Positions 7,223-14,997 are shown, counted from the stretch's first letter. The stretch is DNA of 39,912 nucleotides from Actinomycetes bacterium (GCA_025934435.1 JAICYB010000029.1:1-39912); one strand, 5' to 3'. The notes: generated by a model from the sequence alone, not told the origin. Program-made: numbers and translations.

Positions 7223-8050
7223 TAAAGCCGACATCGTTCGCCGCACCTTCGCTTCGTCGCGCGTGACGTCGAACCACGACAGGTCGATCTGGCGCCAACC
7301 CGCGAGCTCGAGCGCGTTGCGACGGTCGATGTCGTGCTGGAAGCGGACGCGTCCCCAATGCGCCACTTCACCGAGGAGCTCGATCGCGATCTTTCGATCG
7401 GGGTAAGCGAGATCGAGACGGTAGCGTCCGACTCGGAACTGCCGGACGGGCGCCGGCAGACCGAGCTTCTTGAACAGCGCGACCGCCTTGCGCTCGATCT
7501 TCTCGTGGGGAACGCCGAGGCCCAAGCGGTCCTTGGCGAGGCCGCCGAGAAAGCGGCCGTCGTCCACGAAGTCGTGCGGCGCGACGCGCCGCTGCCTGAT
7601 GGCTTCATCCAACGCTTCTTCTTGAAGCAAGCGAGGCAAGTCGCGAATGGTGCGGGTGACGCGAGTGATAGGGATCGGACCGAGATGCGTAACATCACTG
7701 CTCGGCAGCGAATTCGCGCGGTGGATCGAGAAGCCGTCGTGCGTCGGCCACCTGCCGCGAAGAACGGTGACGTGGACTTGGTCTACAGGCCGCTCGATGA
7801 GCCTCCAAAGCGAGGCGGCCGTGACGCCGGACGCTACCCCGTCGCACGCGAGGCATGCGGCCAGCGCCCGCTGCTGCAAGTTCTGTGTCGAGCCCGGGAC
7901 GCGGAAGACGGCGCGGTGCACTCGGATGATGATCCCGCTGCGGACGAGACGCGAGATCGCCGAGTCCGAAAACCCTAGAGCACGTAGTTGCCCTGTGGTG
8001 AGGAGACCGAGTTGGCCGTCGGCCTTCCGATGCAATGACACGGTGCGCAT
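7190..8050 (-). CDS. AbiEi-like winged-helix N-terminus fused to a DUF559 (Vsr/PD-(D/E)XK-like) domain
   Basis: 286 residues. Residues ~8-75 (LLTTGQLRALGFSDSAISRL..IRVHRAVFRVPG) match the winged helix of type IV antitoxin AbiEi-family proteins. The C-terminal ~90 residues have a DUF559-like core: D213 in YRLDLAYPD and E224 in IAIELLGE, then a DIDRRNALELAGW helix. No AbiEii toxin gene is adjacent, so this is an orphan; such proteins are common in actinobacteria and their role is unproven. ATG 8050 was chosen for its ribosome site (AGAGGGGAAGT); an open frame continues 26 codons further upstream without family similarity. It overlaps the hydrolase end by 33 nt. Confidence 0.75.
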   Translation of the reverse strand: MRTVSLHRKADGQLGLLTTGQLRALGFSDSAISRLVRSGIIIRVHRAVFRVPGSTQNLQQRALAACLACDGVASGVTAASLWRLIERPVDQVHVTVLRGRWPTHDGFSIHRANSLPSSDVTHLGPIPITRVTRTIRDLPRLLQEEALDEAIRQRRVAPHDFVDDGRFLGGLAKDRLGLGVPHEKIERKAVALFKKLGLPAPVRQFRVGRYRLDLAYPDRKIAIELLGEVAHWGRVRFQHDIDRRNALELAGWRQIDLSWFDVTRDEAKVRRTMSALLADEVFDRFE

Positions 8051-8100
8051 ACTTCCCCTCTCTTGGGGGACGCGCGCCCCGCATCGGGGCCGGCATTGAC

Positions 8101-8141
8101 ATGTGGTGGTTGTGGCCGGAAACCGCAACCAACCACAACAT
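8101..8141. repeat. Imperfect 12-bp inverted repeat between acetyltransferase and DUF559 genes
   Basis: Arms atgtggtggttg (8101-8112) and caaccacaacat (8130-8141) pair with one mismatch around a 17-nt loop. It starts at the acetyltransferase stop and is the only sizeable gap (90 nt) in this minus-strand pair. It may attenuate read-through; no T-run follows. Confidence 0.4.
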
Positions 8142-8689
8142 CACGGCCCGGAAACGCGCTTCGACATGTGGATGTCCGGCTTACCGAAGCCGTTCGCGTC
8201 CGGTGTCACTCCCGTCACCGAGAAACCGCACTTGAGGTAGAAGACGAAAGGGTGTCCGCGCACGTCTTCGATCTTCGCGAGTTGCGCGATCGGGTCCGGA
8301 TACAGATCGAGCCCGGCGAGCGACGTCCAGCCCGGTTCGTCATCGGTTCCGAGCGTCACCGTGAGCGCACCATGCGAGGCGGCCACGGCGCAGATGTCGT
8401 CCACGAGCGCTCGGCCGATCCCGCGGCGGTGCAACGCCGGATCGACGACGAGCGGATGCAGCTCCCAGACCTTCGCGTAACTCGGACGGACCCCCACCCA
8501 GCCGGCGATCGTCCCATCGTCGATCGCGACCTTCACCGGCCCGAGGTCGAGGCACTCCTCGATCTCCTCGAGTCCGTCGGAGACCTCGCCCCAGTGGCCG
8601 GGTGACATCTCGCGGAAGCCGGCGACGAGCAATTCCGCGCACCGGCGCCGCGCGGCTTCGTCCGATGGGTCGAGGTCGACGATCCGCAT
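8141..8689 (-). CDS. GNAT-family N-acetyltransferase, aminoglycoside 6'-acetyltransferase-like
   Basis: 182 residues. The acetyl-CoA loop is HRRGIGRALV (Arg-x-x-Gly-x-Gly/Ala form), preceded by VWELHPLVVDP. The C-terminal half (LGTDDEPGWTSLAGLDLYPD, RGHPFVFYLKCGF, TPDANGFGKPDI.M.KRV) resembles proteins commonly annotated as AAC(6'). Whether it modifies aminoglycosides or another amine cannot be told from sequence. ATG 8689 was chosen because the protein family begins there; the open frame upstream overlaps the divergent larE and has no family similarity. Only 6 bp separate it from larE. Confidence 0.8.
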   Translation of the reverse strand: MRIVDLDPSDEAARRRCAELLVAGFREMSPGHWGEVSDGLEEIEECLDLGPVKVAIDDGTIAGWVGVRPSYAKVWELHPLVVDPALHRRGIGRALVDDICAVAASHGALTVTLGTDDEPGWTSLAGLDLYPDPIAQLAKIEDVRGHPFVFYLKCGFSVTGVTPDANGFGKPDIHMSKRVSGP

Positions 8690-8695
8690 GATTGA

Positions 8696-9451
8696 ATGGA
8701 ACCACTGATGCTGCGTGACGTGCTCGAAGACCTCGGATCCGTCGTCGTCGCCTACTCCGGCGGGGTCGACTCGACGTACCTCGCGTGGTTCGCTCGCGAG
8801 ACGCTCGGCGACCGCGCGCTCGCCGTGATCGCCGACTCGGCGAGCCTCCCCCGCAGCGAACTCGCCGAGGCACTGGACGTCGATTTCCCGGTCGAGGTCG
8901 TCCGCACCGACGAATTCGAACGCGACGGGTATCTCCGGAACGAGCCCGACCGTTGCTTCCACTGCAAGCAGGCGCTCTTCGACCAGCTCTTCCCGTTCGC
9001 GGAGTCACGCGGCTTCGCGCACGTCGCGCTCGGAACCGTCACCGATGACTTGGGGGACGTCCGGCCCGGTCTCGTCAGCGCGAAGCAGCGCGGCGCGCGG
9101 CAACCGCTCGTCGACGCGGGACTGTCGAAAGCGGACGTCCGGCAGCTTGCGAAACAAGCCGGTCTCAAAGCGTGGGACAAACCGCAAGCCGCGTGTCTGT
9201 CATCGCGCATCCCACACGGAACGGCCGTCACGATCGACGCACTGCGCAAGATCGAACTCGCCGAGGAAGCCGTGAAGGCGCTCGGGTTCCGCACGGTGCG
9301 CGTCCGTCATTTCGCGGACGGAGCACGCGTCGAAGTCGACGCCGACGACGTCGAGCGCGCGAAACAACTCATCCACGCCGTCCCGGGGTACGACCGATTC
9401 ACCGTCGCCGCGTACAAGCAAGGCGGCGCGAGACTGCCGATACTCGACTGA
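8696..9451 (+). CDS. larE: ATP-dependent sacrificial sulfur transferase LarE
   Basis: 251 residues, close to the family's ~270. The PP-loop SGGVDST occupies residues 21-27; RCFHCK gives C87 and C90; GTVTDDLGDVRPG is the family's adenylation motif; KPQAACLSSRIP supplies C167, aligned with the sacrificial cysteine C176 of Lactobacillus plantarum LarE. Known LarE proteins convert pyridinium carboxylates to thiocarboxylates for the nickel-pincer cofactor. No larB or larC is in the window, so either they lie elsewhere or this protein sulfurates something else. ATG 8708 is a possible internal start. Its stop overlaps the next gene's start (TGATG). Confidence 0.9.
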   Translation: MEPLMLRDVLEDLGSVVVAYSGGVDSTYLAWFARETLGDRALAVIADSASLPRSELAEALDVDFPVEVVRTDEFERDGYLRNEPDRCFHCKQALFDQLFPFAESRGFAHVALGTVTDDLGDVRPGLVSAKQRGARQPLVDAGLSKADVRQLAKQAGLKAWDKPQAACLSSRIPHGTAVTIDALRKIELAEEAVKALGFRTVRVRHFADGARVEVDADDVERAKQLIHAVPGYDRFTVAAYKQGGARLPILD

Positions 9452-9693
9452 TGCCGAAACTGCGACTGCACCTCACGTTCCCCGAGCAGCTCATCCAGGA
9501 TCCGATCATCTGGAGACTCGGCCGGCAGTACGACATCATCACGAACATCCGCCGCGCGAACGTCGAAGAGAGCGTCGGCTGGGTGATCCTCGAGGTCGAA
9601 GGCAGCGAAGAAGCCCTCGATCAGGGCGTCGCGTGGATGGCGGAGATGGGCGTGCAGGTGGACCGCCTCTCCGGGGACGTCGTCGAGAGCTGA
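9451..9693 (+). CDS. Small NIL-domain protein
   Basis: 80 residues forming a single NIL (ferredoxin-like ACT-related) domain: KLRLHLTFPEQLIQDPIIWRL, YDIITNIRRANVEE, GWVILEVEGSEEALDQGVAWM. NIL domains occur at the C-terminus of methionine ABC ATPases (MetN), where they bind methionine, and in stand-alone sulfur-metabolism proteins. The ATG shares one base with the larE stop (TGATG), so the two are made together, suggesting a role in delivering or sensing sulfur for LarE (inference). Confidence 0.85.
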   Translation: MPKLRLHLTFPEQLIQDPIIWRLGRQYDIITNIRRANVEESVGWVILEVEGSEEALDQGVAWMAEMGVQVDRLSGDVVES

Positions 9694-9708
9694 AACACTG
9701 CACCCAGG

Positions 9709-10254
9709 ATGGGTGCGTTCATCGATCTCTCCATCGTCATCGCCGTGCTTGGCGCGGCGCGGGCCGGGTGGCGCCGAGGCTTCGTCTTCTGTCTCGTCGA
9801 CCTCATCGGCTTCGGCGGCTCGGTGATCGCGGCCGTCCGGTTCCACGAGATCCCCGGAGCAGTCTTCGAGTTGTTCGGACTCTCGCAGACGAAGGCGGAT
9901 GTCGCCGGGGGCCTCGTCCTGTTCGTGCCGTTGATCGTCCTGACGGCGATGGTCGGCTCACGTATGTCGAAGGCGATGTTCCGCCCCGGCCTCTTCACGA
10001 CGAATCGTGTGCTCGGCGCGGCGTTCGGTGCGCTGCTCGCGGTCACCGTCGTCACAGTTGGCCTCCTCTTCGCTCGCTCCGCGAAGTTGCCCTTCGGGAT
10101 CGGACGTCTGGTCGAGACGTCCACGATCGCGCCGCACGTGCTGCATGCAGCCGCACCCGGCGTGCGGTACCTCGACAAGCAACTCGGCCTCGACCTCTGC
10201 GGCGGACGATTCGCCCGCGCGCTTCCGGAGATCTGCCGCCACCACAGGGCGTAG
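9709..10254 (+). CDS. CvpA-family membrane protein
   Basis: 181 residues. Four hydrophobic segments are visible: ~4-20, 27-45, ~65-85 and ~100-118. The arginine-containing loop GWRRGF after the first segment is typical of the colicin V production (CvpA) family. The last ~60 residues are outside or peripheral and contain two cysteines. Role unknown; in other bacteria CvpA affects envelope stability. It follows the NIL gene by 15 nt and is probably co-transcribed with larE. Confidence 0.75.
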   Translation: MGAFIDLSIVIAVLGAARAGWRRGFVFCLVDLIGFGGSVIAAVRFHEIPGAVFELFGLSQTKADVAGGLVLFVPLIVLTAMVGSRMSKAMFRPGLFTTNRVLGAAFGALLAVTVVTVGLLFARSAKLPFGIGRLVETSTIAPHVLHAAAPGVRYLDKQLGLDLCGGRFARALPEICRHHRA

Positions 10255-10263
10255 ATCAGTTGC

Positions 10264-10269
10264 TAGCCT
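10264..10269 (+). promoter_or_regulatory. -10 box TAGCCT for the IF-1 gene
   Basis: TAGCCT is followed by 6 nt (gtccgc) and GTG 10276, again leaderless spacing. It lies just after the CvpA stop. Confidence 0.45.
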
Positions 10270-10275
10270 GTCCGC

Positions 10276-10569
10276 GTGGCGAACAAGAAAGCCGGACCGA
10301 AACGCGGCGGCCCCAGGCGCGGTGATCCCGCGGCCGCGGACGCGAACCGCAAGATCAAGGACGACGCGATCGAGGCCGAAGGCATCATCCTCGAATCGCT
10401 ACCGAACGTGATGTTCAAGGTCCGCCTCGACAACGGACACGAGGTGCTCGGACACATCTCCGGACGGATGCGCAAGAACTACATCCGGATCATGCCGGGA
10501 GACCGCGTCCGGATCGAGCTGTCGGCGTACGACCTTCAGCGCGGCCGCATCACGCGCCGCATGCGGTAA
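10276..10569 (+). CDS. infA: Translation initiation factor IF-1 with a basic N-terminal extension
   Basis: 97 residues against the usual ~72. The S1/OB-fold body is textbook ([61 protein letters not shown]). Ahead of it are ~27 extra residues rich in Lys, Arg, Gly and Ala ([16 protein letters not shown]..). The only good start is GTG 10276, supported by the -10 box; no internal start codon gives the standard length. It is not beside ribosomal-protein genes here, so it may be a second copy. Its 3' end overlaps the convergent gene by 34 nt. Confidence 0.88.
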   Translation: MANKKAGPKRGGPRRGDPAAADANRKIKDDAIEAEGIILESLPNVMFKVRLDNGHEVLGHISGRMRKNYIRIMPGDRVRIELSAYDLQRGRITRRMR

Positions 10570-11657
10570 GCGGCGAAAGCCGCCAGCAGTACCGCGATCG
10601 ACGCAGCGATCTCCAGCGGAAGGTTCTTCTTCGATATCGGCGCCGGGTACGGCGACGTCATCGTCTCGGAGATCGACCACATCGTGTCGAGGTGCAACGT
10701 CCTGCCGGAAAGCGAAGACGCTTTCCCGGGGAGTGACGGCAGTTGTCCGGTGAGATGCATCGATCCTGTTCCCGTCGCGCCGAGCACGCGGCCGTCGTGC
10801 GTCCAGAGCTTCGTCCCGCTCGAGATCTGCAGCGGTCCGCTGAGATCCACGGTGGGCGACGAGGGTTGCGAGTTGTTGTGCGAGCTAAACAGGTTCCCGA
10901 TCGCCTGACCGATCGCGAGGAACGGCGCGAGGATCGACAACGGGATCGAAGCAATCGCCGCGGCGATGCCTTGCACGGGATTGTGGATGTCCGAGAACAA
11001 GGCGTCGAACAACTGGTTCACGATGAGCTCGTTCGACTTCGACGTCGGGCTCGGATTCTGCACGACGAGCGGGAGCCGGAAGTCCGCGTTCGCGAGCGCA
11101 CTCGAGGAGACGTCCGCGACGTCGAGCCCGCGAAGGTCTTCGTGGCCCGTCAGGCGATGATCGACCGTGACCGGCATCGGTCGTCCGGCCCAGGACACAC
11201 CCGCCGGCGGGGCATCCACACGCCACGACGTATCGCGTGACCTGAGGACCGGGGCGAGAAGCACGAACAGCATCGCAATGTCCGATGCGTTGGCGTCGCT
11301 CCCACCGCCGTACCAGCGCCGATCGTCGATCGGCGGCGGCTTCGTCGCATCGACGTTGATACGGGTGCCGACGACGCGGCGAGCAGCCGTGATCTGACTC
11401 GACTCACCCGCGGCGTCGACGTGTTTGATGAGGAGCGAGTACGTGCCTTTGCCGAGCGACTGCTCGTCAAGATCGAACGTCACCGAGGTTGCGAGCGACT
11501 TCGACGGACCGAGGCCGCTGGCTGTACGCCGCTGATCGATCCGCACGCGGTAGGAAACAACCTGGTCTTTCGGGACGGACCACACCGCGGCTCCGGGCAG
11601 CGCGCACGACGCGCACAGCAGGGCGCTCACCACGACGACGCCCGCCAGCCTCCGCAT
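10536..11657 (-). CDS. Exported, membrane-anchored protein of unknown function
   Basis: 373 residues. The N-terminus is an export signal: [14 protein letters not shown] followed by CASC. C18 could be lipidated, though the -3 position is Cys, not the usual Leu/Val/Ile. Near the C-terminus is one transmembrane helix ([17 protein letters not shown]) with a basic cytoplasmic tail RMRRVMRPR. The outer region has a beta-rich start ([32 protein letters not shown]) and a hydrophobic stretch ([21 protein letters not shown]) around 225-250. I recognise no family. ATG 11657 was chosen over 11666 because TCTAAT lies 7 nt before it. Confidence 0.7.
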   Translation of the reverse strand: MRRLAGVVVVSALLCASCALPGAAVWSVPKDQVVSYRVRIDQRRTASGLGPSKSLATSVTFDLDEQSLGKGTYSLLIKHVDAAGESSQITAARRVVGTRINVDATKPPPIDDRRWYGGGSDANASDIAMLFVLLAPVLRSRDTSWRVDAPPAGVSWAGRPMPVTVDHRLTGHEDLRGLDVADVSSSALANADFRLPLVVQNPSPTSKSNELIVNQLFDALFSDIHNPVQGIAAAIASIPLSILAPFLAIGQAIGNLFSSHNNSQPSSPTVDLSGPLQISSGTKLWTHDGRVLGATGTGSMHLTGQLPSLPGKASSLSGRTLHLDTMWSISETMTSPYPAPISKKNLPLEIAASIAVLLAAFAAYRMRRVMRPR

Positions 11658-11664
11658 CCCAACC

Positions 11665-11672
11665 ATTAGACT
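11665..11672. promoter_or_regulatory. Overlapping divergent -10 boxes (TAGACT forward, TCTAAT reverse)
   Basis: Forward TAGACT (11667-11672) is 6 nt before ATG 11679. Reverse TCTAAT (11665-11670) is 7 nt before ATG 11657. Four bases are shared, so one site may serve both genes. Confidence 0.4.
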
Positions 11673-11678
11673 GCCGCG

Positions 11679-12530
11679 ATGCAGGACATCAGGAAGATCT
11701 CCCGCCGCCTGCGCGACCTGTGCGAGCCGATCGCCGGCTCGGTGTACTTCGTTCCGGAGGCACAAGAGAGGTATCGCGCGCTCGGCCTCGAGAGTTATGC
11801 GGACTCCTATTTCATCTCGCGTGGCGCGGCGCTCGGACAGCCTTCGGGCGAAGTCGTGACCGCCGCGTTCGGCGTGTTCAACCCGGCGATCGTCGTCCCG
11901 GCGGTGAACAACGGCTGGGCCAAGACCGACAGCGAGGCGATCCTCGAAGCGCGCCACGACGGCGCAACGGCCGGGCTCCGGCGCATCCTCGGCGACGCGG
12001 ATCCGTCCGCCGCGGTCGCGATCCTTCGTCCGGTCATGGAATCGGTCGACTACGCCGGACGTATGCTCTTCGCCGGCCTGCGCGCTCTCCCGTTCCCGGA
12101 CGAACCGCTCGCCCAGCTCTGGCGAGTCTCCGACTACGTGCGCGAACGCCGGGGCGACGGTCACATCGCGGCGTGGGTAGCGGCCGGCTCCGACCCGGTC
12201 GAGATCTCGCTTCTGACCGAACTGTTCTGGGGACGCGAGCTCGCCACCTACGTCTTCACGCGTGGCTGGTCGAAGGACGAGATCGAAGCGGGTATCGCTC
12301 GCCTCGAAGACAAGGGCTTCATAGCGGACCGGCAGTTCACCGAAGCCGGACGCGACTACCGCCGTTCCATCGAGGCAGCGACGGACGCGCTCGAAGCCGA
12401 TCTCGTCGATGCCCTCGGCGACCGCGCCGAGGAACTGTTCGCGTTGCTCGAGCCCTGGCAACAAGCCGTGCTCGACGCGAAGGCGTATCCGGTCAACCCG
12501 GCTGCGACGATGAGCGCAGACCTCGGGTAA
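11679..12530 (+). CDS. SCO6745-family protein (MarR-like winged-helix C-terminus)
   Basis: 283 residues. It matches the actinobacterial family typified by Streptomyces SCO6745: SRRLRDLCEPIAGSVYFVPEAQERYRALGLESY at the start, SYFISRGAALGQPSGEVVTAAFGVFNP, a central LWRVSDYVRERRGDGHIAAW block, and a winged-helix-like end (GWSKDEIEAGIARLEDKGFI). The biochemical role of this family is not known to me; DNA binding is only suggested by the fold. Leaderless ATG, 6 nt after TAGACT. Runs divergently from the exported protein gene. Confidence 0.8.
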   Translation: MQDIRKISRRLRDLCEPIAGSVYFVPEAQERYRALGLESYADSYFISRGAALGQPSGEVVTAAFGVFNPAIVVPAVNNGWAKTDSEAILEARHDGATAGLRRILGDADPSAAVAILRPVMESVDYAGRMLFAGLRALPFPDEPLAQLWRVSDYVRERRGDGHIAAWVAAGSDPVEISLLTELFWGRELATYVFTRGWSKDEIEAGIARLEDKGFIADRQFTEAGRDYRRSIEAATDALEADLVDALGDRAEELFALLEPWQQAVLDAKAYPVNPAATMSADLG

Positions 12531-12604
12531 GACACGTCACAGTCTTCGGCGACAACGACTCCTACGCTCCCCGACGTAACCGAGCTTCCCCGGGGAGGGG
12601 TGCG

Positions 12605-12829
12605 ATGTCCAAGCGATGCCCGATCTGCGCCGGACTCGGACGTGTTCTCGCGTTCGGGGCGTGCGTCGAACCGATCCCGGTGATCTGCCCGGAATGCGCC
12701 GGTCTGCCGATCACGCCGGCGTCCGCCGAGGACTACATGCGGCTGTACTCCGTCCGTGAGATCACCGAGCTGCTGCTCGCTCGGCCGGCGCTACCGGCGC
12801 CGGTTGAGGTCGTCGATCAGGGCGCGTAA
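12605..12829 (+). CDS. Small double-CxxC zinc-ribbon-like protein
   Basis: 74 residues. CPIC (C5, C8) and CPEC (C28, C31) form a probable zinc site, with C20 between; CPICAGLGRV also resembles the CxxCxGxG units of DnaJ. The C-terminal half is a predicted helix (SVREITELLLARP). A strong purine ribosome site (ggggagggg) precedes the ATG. No family recognised; a protein- or RNA-binding adaptor is conceivable. The last 39 bases overlap the convergent LOG gene, the longest such overlap in the window. Confidence 0.65.
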   Translation: MSKRCPICAGLGRVLAFGACVEPIPVICPECAGLPITPASAEDYMRLYSVREITELLLARPALPAPVEVVDQGA

Positions 12830-13837
12830 GCGTCCGAAGTTCGCGCGGTCGAACTCGAAGACGATCCGGTCTTTGTCGAGCGCATCGTCGTCGGTGCGCT
12901 CGGGAGAGAACGGGTCGGTCCGTTCGATCGCGCCGCGCACGATGATGTCCGAGAACTGCTCGCTGAGCAGCGCGAGCGTGTCGTCGTCCGGTGCTTCGTC
13001 CAAACGAAGGACGAGGCGGTTGCCGACGAAACGCATCGAGTGCAAGTTCGCGTAGAAGTCGGAGATCTCCCTCGCGGCAACCTCGACGTCGTCGGTGAGC
13101 TTGAAGAGGTCGATGTCCGTAGCCGTGACGTAGCCCTTCCCGATGAGGTCGCTCTTCACGAACTCGACGAAGTTGCGCCAGTACGTGCCGCCCGGCGGAT
13201 CGAGCAGGACGATCGGGTGCATGTCGCTCTTGCCGGTTTGCGTGAGTGTCAAGAGCTCGAATGCTTCGTCCATCGTGCCGAAGCCTCCGGGCAGCAGCAC
13301 GAAAGCGGCCGCTTCCTTGATGAACATCAGCTTGCGTGTGAAGAAGTACTTGAAGTTGATGAGCTTCGGGTCGTCCGCGACGATCTTGTTCGGCTCCGCT
13401 TCGAACGGGAGCCGGATGTTCACGCCGAAGCTCTTGGCCGCCCCGGCGCCTTCGTTGGCGGCCTCCATGCTCCCCGGCCCCGCCCCCGTGACGACCATCC
13501 ACCCGTTCTCCGCCATCAAACGGCCGAACGCGCGAGCCTGCTCGTAGTCGGGATCGCCCGGACGTGTCCGCGCCGATCCGAACACCGACACCTTGTGCAC
13601 CTCGCGGTACGGCGCGAACACCTTGAACGCGTAACGCATCTCCTTCAGGGCGGCGTTGACGATCTTGAGATCGAGGCGTGATGCGGCGTCACGACCGAGG
13701 AGCAGCGCCGTCGTGACGATCTCGGTGATGAGCGCCGCGTCGCGATCGGTCAGCTCGGTTTCGGCGATCAGCTCCGCGATGCGGGTATCGAGGTCCTCGA
13801 CGCCGGTGGAATATCTGCGCTTCGGGGTCACGCGCAC
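12791..13837 (-). CDS. LOG-family protein (TIGR00730; cytokinin riboside 5'-monophosphate phosphoribohydrolase-like)
   Basis: 348 residues, the long type with a ~80-residue helical N-terminal extension and a C-terminal extension. Rossmann-fold signatures: VSVFGSARTRPGDPDY (residues ~83-98), GAGPGSMEAANEGA and PGGFGTMDE (183-191). LOG proteins cleave nucleoside 5'-monophosphates to base and ribose 5-phosphate; the long forms are less well characterised and are often misannotated as lysine decarboxylase. GTG 13837 is annotated; GTG 13831, 7 nt after GACAAT, is an alternative start. Confidence 0.88.
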   Translation of the reverse strand: MRVTPKRRYSTGVEDLDTRIAELIAETELTDRDAALITEIVTTALLLGRDAASRLDLKIVNAALKEMRYAFKVFAPYREVHKVSVFGSARTRPGDPDYEQARAFGRLMAENGWMVVTGAGPGSMEAANEGAGAAKSFGVNIRLPFEAEPNKIVADDPKLINFKYFFTRKLMFIKEAAAFVLLPGGFGTMDEAFELLTLTQTGKSDMHPIVLLDPPGGTYWRNFVEFVKSDLIGKGYVTATDIDLFKLTDDVEVAAREISDFYANLHSMRFVGNRLVLRLDEAPDDDTLALLSEQFSDIIVRGAIERTDPFSPERTDDDALDKDRIVFEFDRANFGRLRALIDDLNRRR

Positions 13838-13853
13838 GATTGTCTCACCTGGC

Positions 13854-13859
13854 TACGAT
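13854..13859 (+). promoter_or_regulatory. -10 box TACGAT for the flavoprotein reductase
   Basis: TACGAT is followed by 7 nt and GTG 13867. The box overlaps the ATG at 13858, arguing against that ATG as start. Confidence 0.5.
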
Positions 13860-13866
13860 GCCGTTC

Positions 13867-14997
13867 GTGACGGACACGCGAACATTCGTTGTCGTCGGTG
13901 CGAACCTCGCCGGCGGGCGGGCCGCCGAGACCTTGCGGCAGGAGGGCTTCGACGGACGCATCGTGCTCATCGGCGACGAACCGGATCGGCCGTACGAACG
14001 ACCGCCTCTTTCGAAGGAACTGTTGCGCGGCCAAGAGACACCCCTCTTCCTGCGGGACGCGTCGTTCTACGACGTCTTCGATCTGCGTCTCGGGACGCGC
14101 GTCACGAAGATCGATCCGTCCGGAAGCGTCACGCTCGCCCACGGCGAAGAGATCGCCTTCGACGCGTGCTTGCTCGCGACGGGCGGACGTCCGCGCACGC
14201 TCGACATCCGCAGCGCGCGGTACCTGCGCACGCTCCGCGACGCACTGGACCTCCGCGAAGCGTTGCGCGAGAAACCTCACGTCGTCGTGATCGGCGCCGG
14301 ATTCATCGGGGCGGAGGTGGCGGCGTCCGCGCGAACGATGGGCTGCGACGTCACGATGCTCGAGATGCTGGACGTCCCACTTTCGCGCGTGCTGGGTCCC
14401 GAGCTCGGGCGCGCGTACGCCGACATCCATCGCGACCACGGCGTCGATCTCCGACTCGGGTACGACGTGTCGACGCACGAGTTCGCGCCGGACGACGTCA
14501 TCGTCGTCGGCGTCGGCATCCTCCCGAACGTCGAGCTCGCCGCCGATGCCGGCATCGAATGCGACAACGGCATCCTCGTCGACGAGTTCTGCCGTACCTC
14601 GGCCCCCAAGGTGTTCGCGGCGGGCGACGTCGCGCGACCGCGCGGCGGGACGCGCGTCGAGCACTTTCAGAACGCGCAGAACCAGGGAGCAGCCGCGGCG
14701 AAGGCCATGCTCGGCAGCGGTGAGCCGTTCCACGAGGTGCCGTGGTTCTGGTCGGACCAGTACGACGTCAATCTCCAGATCCTCGGGCATCCGGCCGGTG
14801 AGGGCATCGTCCGCGGCTCACTCGACGGGCGCGACTTCATCGCGTTCTACGTCGACGGCCCGCATCTCGTAGCCGCCACGGCGATGAACCGGGGCAAGGA
14901 CATCGCGATCGCGCGTCGTTTGATCGAGCGTCGCGTCGAGGTCGACCCGAAGCGGCTCCTCGATGAGGACGTGGCTCTCAGGTCTCTGCTTCGATGA
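13867..14997 (+). CDS. FAD/NAD(P)-dependent ferredoxin reductase-type oxidoreductase
   Basis: 376 residues. The FAD dinucleotide fold is at the N-terminus (FVVVGANLAGGRAAETLR); the usual third glycine region is GANLAGG. Then PYERPPLSKELLRG, LLATGGRPR, a second NAD(P)-binding fold VVVIGAGFIGAEVAASA, VGVGILPNVELA, and the FAD-phosphate motif KVFAAGDVAR. The C-terminal domain (EHFQNAQNQG, PWFWSDQYDVNLQILGHP) is typical of reductases serving ferredoxins of P450 or ring-hydroxylating oxygenases. No such partner is in the window. GTG 13867 is favoured by the -10 box and places the FAD fold at the extreme N-terminus. The end overlaps the convergent gene by 20 nt. Confidence 0.9.
   Translation: MTDTRTFVVVGANLAGGRAAETLRQEGFDGRIVLIGDEPDRPYERPPLSKELLRGQETPLFLRDASFYDVFDLRLGTRVTKIDPSGSVTLAHGEEIAFDACLLATGGRPRTLDIRSARYLRTLRDALDLREALREKPHVVVIGAGFIGAEVAASARTMGCDVTMLEMLDVPLSRVLGPELGRAYADIHRDHGVDLRLGYDVSTHEFAPDDVIVVGVGILPNVELAADAGIECDNGILVDEFCRTSAPKVFAAGDVARPRGGTRVEHFQNAQNQGAAAAKAMLGSGEPFHEVPWFWSDQYDVNLQILGHPAGEGIVRGSLDGRDFIAFYVDGPHLVAATAMNRGKDIAIARRLIERRVEVDPKRLLDEDVALRSLLR

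Noticed and set aside
8060..8100. GC-rich hairpin (CCCCGCATCGGGG) before the DUF559 gene as a terminator
   Set aside because: Stem is short and no T-run follows on either strand.
8690..8962. 91-residue N-terminal extension of the acetyltransferase
   Set aside because: It is antisense to larE and has no GNAT similarity.
13840..13866. TTG 13840 or ATG 13858 as the reductase start
   Set aside because: Both lie in or before the TACGAT -10 box; GTG 13867 follows it by 7 nt and places the FAD fold at the N-terminus.
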